Part shown: positions 61,596-64,000 of the stretch, in pieces
Position numbering within the stretch: position 1 is the stretch's first letter
Layout: every line of letters begins with the position of its first letter
Assembly (NCBI GenBank): GCA_964408945.1
Contig: CAYPBJ010000003.1
Coordinates: 1 to 64,000, forward strand
Direction: 5' to 3'
DNA from: VMCP01 sp964408945
GTDB taxonomy: Bacteria > Bacteroidota > Bacteroidia > NS11-12g > UBA955
Length of the DNA stretch: 64,000 nucleotides
Notes under the pieces: generated by a model
Databases searched by the model: none
What the model saw: the letters and a program-made list of their open reading frames with translations, nothing else
What the model was told of the DNA's origin: nothing
Made by a program: the position numbers and the translations under genes

Positions 61596-62021
61596 ATGCC
61601 TTTGCTGTATATTACCCGAAAAGAGCATTTCAATGCCGCTCATCAACTGTGGAACACAAAAATCTCAGATGAAGACAATTTCATTCTTTTCGGTAAATGT
61701 GCCAATCCAAATTTCCATGGACATAATTTTGATTTATACGTTTGCGTAAAAGGCCAACCAGACCCAGAAACGGGTCTTGTAATGGACCTAAAAAAGTTAA
61801 AAATCATCATTAGAGAACAAGTTATTGATGATTTAGATCATCAAAATCTGAATTTAGATGTTCCTTGGCTTCAAGGCAAAATGCCCTCTATAGAGAATAT
61901 AGCAGTGGCTATCTGGAATAGAATTGCTCCTCACCTACCTGAAGGGGTTGCACTACACAAAATCACCCTTTGGGAAACACAAAATAATTTTGTGGAATAC
62001 TTCGGCGATCAAGTTGTATAG
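61596..62021 (+). CDS. queD: 6-pyruvoyl-tetrahydropterin synthase / 6-carboxytetrahydropterin synthase (QueD-like)
   Basis: A 141-residue pterin-fold enzyme. Zinc and active-site residues lie in KEHFNAAHQL (His15-region), GKCANPNFHGHNF (Cys, then two His), VIDDLDHQNLN (Asp and His) and LWETQNNFVEYF (Glu). In bacteria it usually makes 6-carboxy-tetrahydropterin for queuosine, although pyruvoyl-type chemistry is possible. Starts one base after the cysteine desulfurase stop. Its last 59 bp are antisense to the DUF4293 gene. Confidence 0.88.
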   Translation: MPLLYITRKEHFNAAHQLWNTKISDEDNFILFGKCANPNFHGHNFDLYVCVKGQPDPETGLVMDLKKLKIIIREQVIDDLDHQNLNLDVPWLQGKMPSIENIAVAIWNRIAPHLPEGVALHKITLWETQNNFVEYFGDQVV

Positions 62022-62466
62022 CAACAATCGACAAAATATTCAAAGCCAAAATTAAAACTACCCAAAATATATGGGCATTTAATTCATAATTGAGACCATC
62101 TAAATTATTGTTTTTGAATGAAATATATTGATACATCAACTTCAGTCCAAATAAAACTATGCAACCCGAAGATATTATCACTGAATATATCTGAAATTTG
62201 ATGAATCGGAACATAAAAATAGCCGCGAACGATAAACCACCTGAGAAGATAAGCAGTAAAAAATTCCACCAATAATTTTCAAAGGCTAGCACTCCCGAAC
62301 GACCCGAAATAGATTCTCCAAAACTCGACCAAAAAAGAAATATTGCTTGGTATTCAGTGCCATCAATTACATAATCAAACTCAGCATAAATAGGATTAAC
62401 TACCAATAGTAATCCACATAAAGCGAAAGAGATAAATAGAAATATGGTCTGAATTCGCTGTATCAT
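61963..62466 (-). CDS. DUF4293 family membrane protein
   Basis: A 167-residue protein with four hydrophobic segments (about 7-25, 70-92, 95-115 and 133-150), starting MIQRIQTIFLFISF, the signature start of DUF4293. Function unknown. The C-terminus (IQLDRRSIPQNYFVFPKG) does not end in the basic RSADRLR-like tail I associate with the family and lies within the convergent queD-like gene. The start directly follows the stop of the histidine kinase. Confidence 0.82.
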   Translation of the reverse strand: MIQRIQTIFLFISFALCGLLLVVNPIYAEFDYVIDGTEYQAIFLFWSSFGESISGRSGVLAFENYWWNFLLLIFSGGLSFAAIFMFRFIKFQIYSVIISSGCIVLFGLKLMYQYISFKNNNLDGLNYELNAHIFWVVLILALNILSIVAIQLDRRSIPQNYFVFPKG

Positions 62467-63648
62467 TTACCCTAAGTTATTGCATTTCAAAATAATTCGT
62501 ATCACAGTTTTATCAAATGCATGGCTTTCTTTTACGAAAATCTGGCCTTTGTGATAATCTTCTACAATTCGCTTTGCAAGTGATAATCCTAATCCCCAAC
62601 CCCGTTTTTTTGTTGTGAAACCAGGCTTAAAAATATCTTTAGTTTGATTTCGGGGGATGCCTTTTCCGTTGTCAATAACATCAATAAAAGCCAAATTGTT
62701 CCTGTAATTTACTTCAACCCTTAACCTTCCTTTACCTTCCATTGCATCAACACTATTCTTTACCACGTTCTCAATTACCCAATTAAACAAATTTACATTG
62801 ATGTTTACCATCACAGGCTTAGGATATAATTTCCATTGGAAATCTACTGAATTGCTGATTCGATTTGATAAATATTTCAACGAGGTTTCCAATACTAAAT
62901 TAATATTGGCAATTTCCAAAACGGGCGTAGAACCAATTTTTGAAAATCTCTCGGTAATAATTTGCAACCGATCAATATCTTTTTTCATTTCATCGGCAGC
63001 ATTGTCTGGAATGATATCATTTTCTATGCATTCAACCCAACCCATTAAACTACTGATAGGTGTACCCAATTGATGTGCTGTTTCCTTTGCCAAACCCACC
63101 CAGACTTGATTTTGCTCACTTCTGGTTGAAAACGAAAACGCCGAATAACTCACAAAAACGAACAACGCAACAATAGCTAAAACCACATAGGGATAATATT
63201 CTAATTGTCTCAATACAGAGCTCTTTCCATAATATACCCGAAATACCGTGTTTTCATCAATGGGAATTAATATTGGATCATGTTCAGTAGCAAATTCAGC
63301 AATTTTCTCTCTTAATTGAGATTCAGTTATTATTTGTTCCTTCTCCGATAAATTGATGTATTGGATGATTCTGTCAGATTCTGAAACTAAAATTGCTGGA
63401 ATAGTTTCATTTGATTGTACGATCTTTAAATGAAATCCTAAATCACCTTCACTGTTAGGGTCAGACAATACTCTTTCTGCATCTGCCCAAATTTCCATTT
63501 TCTTGGTTTCTTCTACAGCAATCTTTTGAACCAATCTTTGCGACAAAAACAAGGTTAAAATACTAATCAATACTGCCAGTAAAAGGAGAATCACTTTAAT
63601 AAAGCGACGCAACTCATAAGCATTGATATTTTTAAACGTATTTATCAC
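62467..63648 (-). CDS. Membrane-bound sensor histidine kinase
   Basis: A 393-residue two-component sensor. Transmembrane segments at about 14-38 and 151-172 flank a periplasmic sensor region of about 110 residues. The H-box reads KETAHQLGTPISSLMGW (His192). The ATPase domain has NVVKNSVDAMEGKG (N-box), VIDNGKGIP (G1), FKPGFTTKKRGWGLGLSLAK (F and G2). The form with HQLGTPISS matches a sub-group common in Bacteroidota. No response regulator is beside it, so it is an orphan. It begins with GTG overlapping the TGA of the preceding gene. Confidence 0.9.
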   Translation of the reverse strand: MINTFKNINAYELRRFIKVILLLLAVLISILTLFLSQRLVQKIAVEETKKMEIWADAERVLSDPNSEGDLGFHLKIVQSNETIPAILVSESDRIIQYINLSEKEQIITESQLREKIAEFATEHDPILIPIDENTVFRVYYGKSSVLRQLEYYPYVVLAIVALFVFVSYSAFSFSTRSEQNQVWVGLAKETAHQLGTPISSLMGWVECIENDIIPDNAADEMKKDIDRLQIITERFSKIGSTPVLEIANINLVLETSLKYLSNRISNSVDFQWKLYPKPVMVNINVNLFNWVIENVVKNSVDAMEGKGRLRVEVNYRNNLAFIDVIDNGKGIPRNQTKDIFKPGFTTKKRGWGLGLSLAKRIVEDYHKGQIFVKESHAFDKTVIRIILKCNNLG

Positions 63649-64000
63649 TGATTCTTAAGATAATCCCAAAATATATCTAAATCTTGCCATACCTCATAAT
63701 CTTTAGCATACAAGTGATTTACATCAGCCTCAAATTCTGAACCCGTCCAAACTCCAGCAGAACTTACCACTCCAGGTTTCAAAACAGGTAATTTTTCAGA
63801 ACTAAGTTGTCCGTAATAACTTACCCAAGTCATTTTACCTAAAAGCACTTTGGGTATGCAACCAAATACATATCTCCATCTTGAAGATCTAAACAACGGA
63901 TATCCGAAAGCAATAATTGCCCTAAAAATCAACAAAACAGTTACTAAAACATCAAAAATTCGCTTCCTGCGAAGCATATGATATTCAGACAATTGATATT
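63645..64000 (-). CDS. C-terminal part of a glycosyltransferase (partial, runs off right edge)
   Basis: The frame is open to the right edge and continues beyond it; the apparent start TTG at 63992 has in-frame sense codons upstream. The visible 118 residues include SEYHMLRRKRIFDVLVTVLL, which begins like a sugar-transferase membrane stretch (RRKRxFD), followed by VFGCIPKVLLGKMTWVSYYG and LPVLKPGVVSSAGVW. I recall this arrangement as the C-terminal end of Bacteroidota family-2 glycosyltransferases fused to a sugar-transferase-like module. It overlaps the histidine kinase start by four bases (GTGA). Confidence 0.6.
   Translation of the reverse strand, partial: YQLSEYHMLRRKRIFDVLVTVLLIFRAIIAFGYPLFRSSRWRYVFGCIPKVLLGKMTWVSYYGQLSSEKLPVLKPGVVSSAGVWTGSEFEADVNHLYAKDYEVWQDLDIFWDYLKNQ

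Overview
This window is a chromosome segment of a member of the Bacteroidota; the order cannot be fixed from sequence alone. The evidence is several secreted proteins with type IX secretion (T9SS) C-terminal signals of both type A (Por tail) and type B (CHU_C), two TonB-dependent receptors with carboxypeptidase-regulatory-like N-termini, a PorV/PorQ-like barrel protein, a BshB1-type bacillithiol deacetylase, DUF3109 and DUF4293 proteins, and promoters built on the Bacteroidota -7 element TAnnTTTG instead of Shine-Dalgarno sites. Genes are dense, DNA is AT-rich by eye except for a richer stretch around 5.8-9.7 kb. No rRNA, tRNA, transposase, integrase or CRISPR array was seen, and no gene-free stretch exceeds 300 bases.

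Layout. 1-5.6 kb: tail of an AAA ATPase-like gene, a bidirectional terminator, then a leftward pair: TonB receptor and a T9SS-exported beta-helix-like protein. 5.7-9.75 kb: a secreted phage-tail-collar-domain protein, mnmE, and divergent fhs, ending in a seven-base-period repeat. 9.9-17 kb (leftward): ECF sigma factor, a membrane protein with an anti-sigma-like N-terminus and a CHU_C C-terminus, and a roughly 1860-residue T9SS surface protein. 17-19 kb: greA, HIT protein, holB. 19.1-28 kb (leftward): TonB receptor, 1298-residue secreted protein and PorV/PorQ-like barrel. 28.1-35.2 kb: 2-hydroxyacid dehydrogenase and accC, divergent ccmB, S41 protease and an M49-like metallopeptidase. 35.3-43.7 kb (rightward): acyltransferase-like protein, C1 peptidase, LpxH-like hydrolase, glycosyltransferase, alanine dehydrogenase, a second heptamer repeat, alpha/beta hydrolase, barrel protein and waaA. 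43.8-47.7 kb: groES-groEL and ruvX-def-ubiA-like. 47.7-54 kb (leftward): yicC, two overlapping secreted proteins that each end in a predicted beta-barrel (one with an erythromycin-esterase-like head), pssA, purE, DUF3109. 54-62 kb (rightward): M28 peptidase, bshB1, a vWA-like secreted protein, ferredoxin-NADP reductase-like flavoprotein, mtgA, efp, agmatinase, cysteine desulfurase, queD-like. 62-64 kb (leftward): DUF4293, histidine kinase and the end of a glycosyltransferase.

The genes mix housekeeping functions (tRNA modification, folate C1 transfer, chaperonin, LPS core and lipid A, phospholipid and purine synthesis) with accessory surface systems. The accessory blocks most worth attention are the sigma/anti-sigma-CHU_C/giant-protein operon, the TonB-secreted protein-PorV-like triad, and the overlapping barrel-fusion pair downstream of yicC. 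Two non-coding patterns stand out: two intergenic blocks of period-7 repeats sharing motif classes, and -7 promoter elements placed exactly four bases before several start codons, which predicts leaderless mRNAs.
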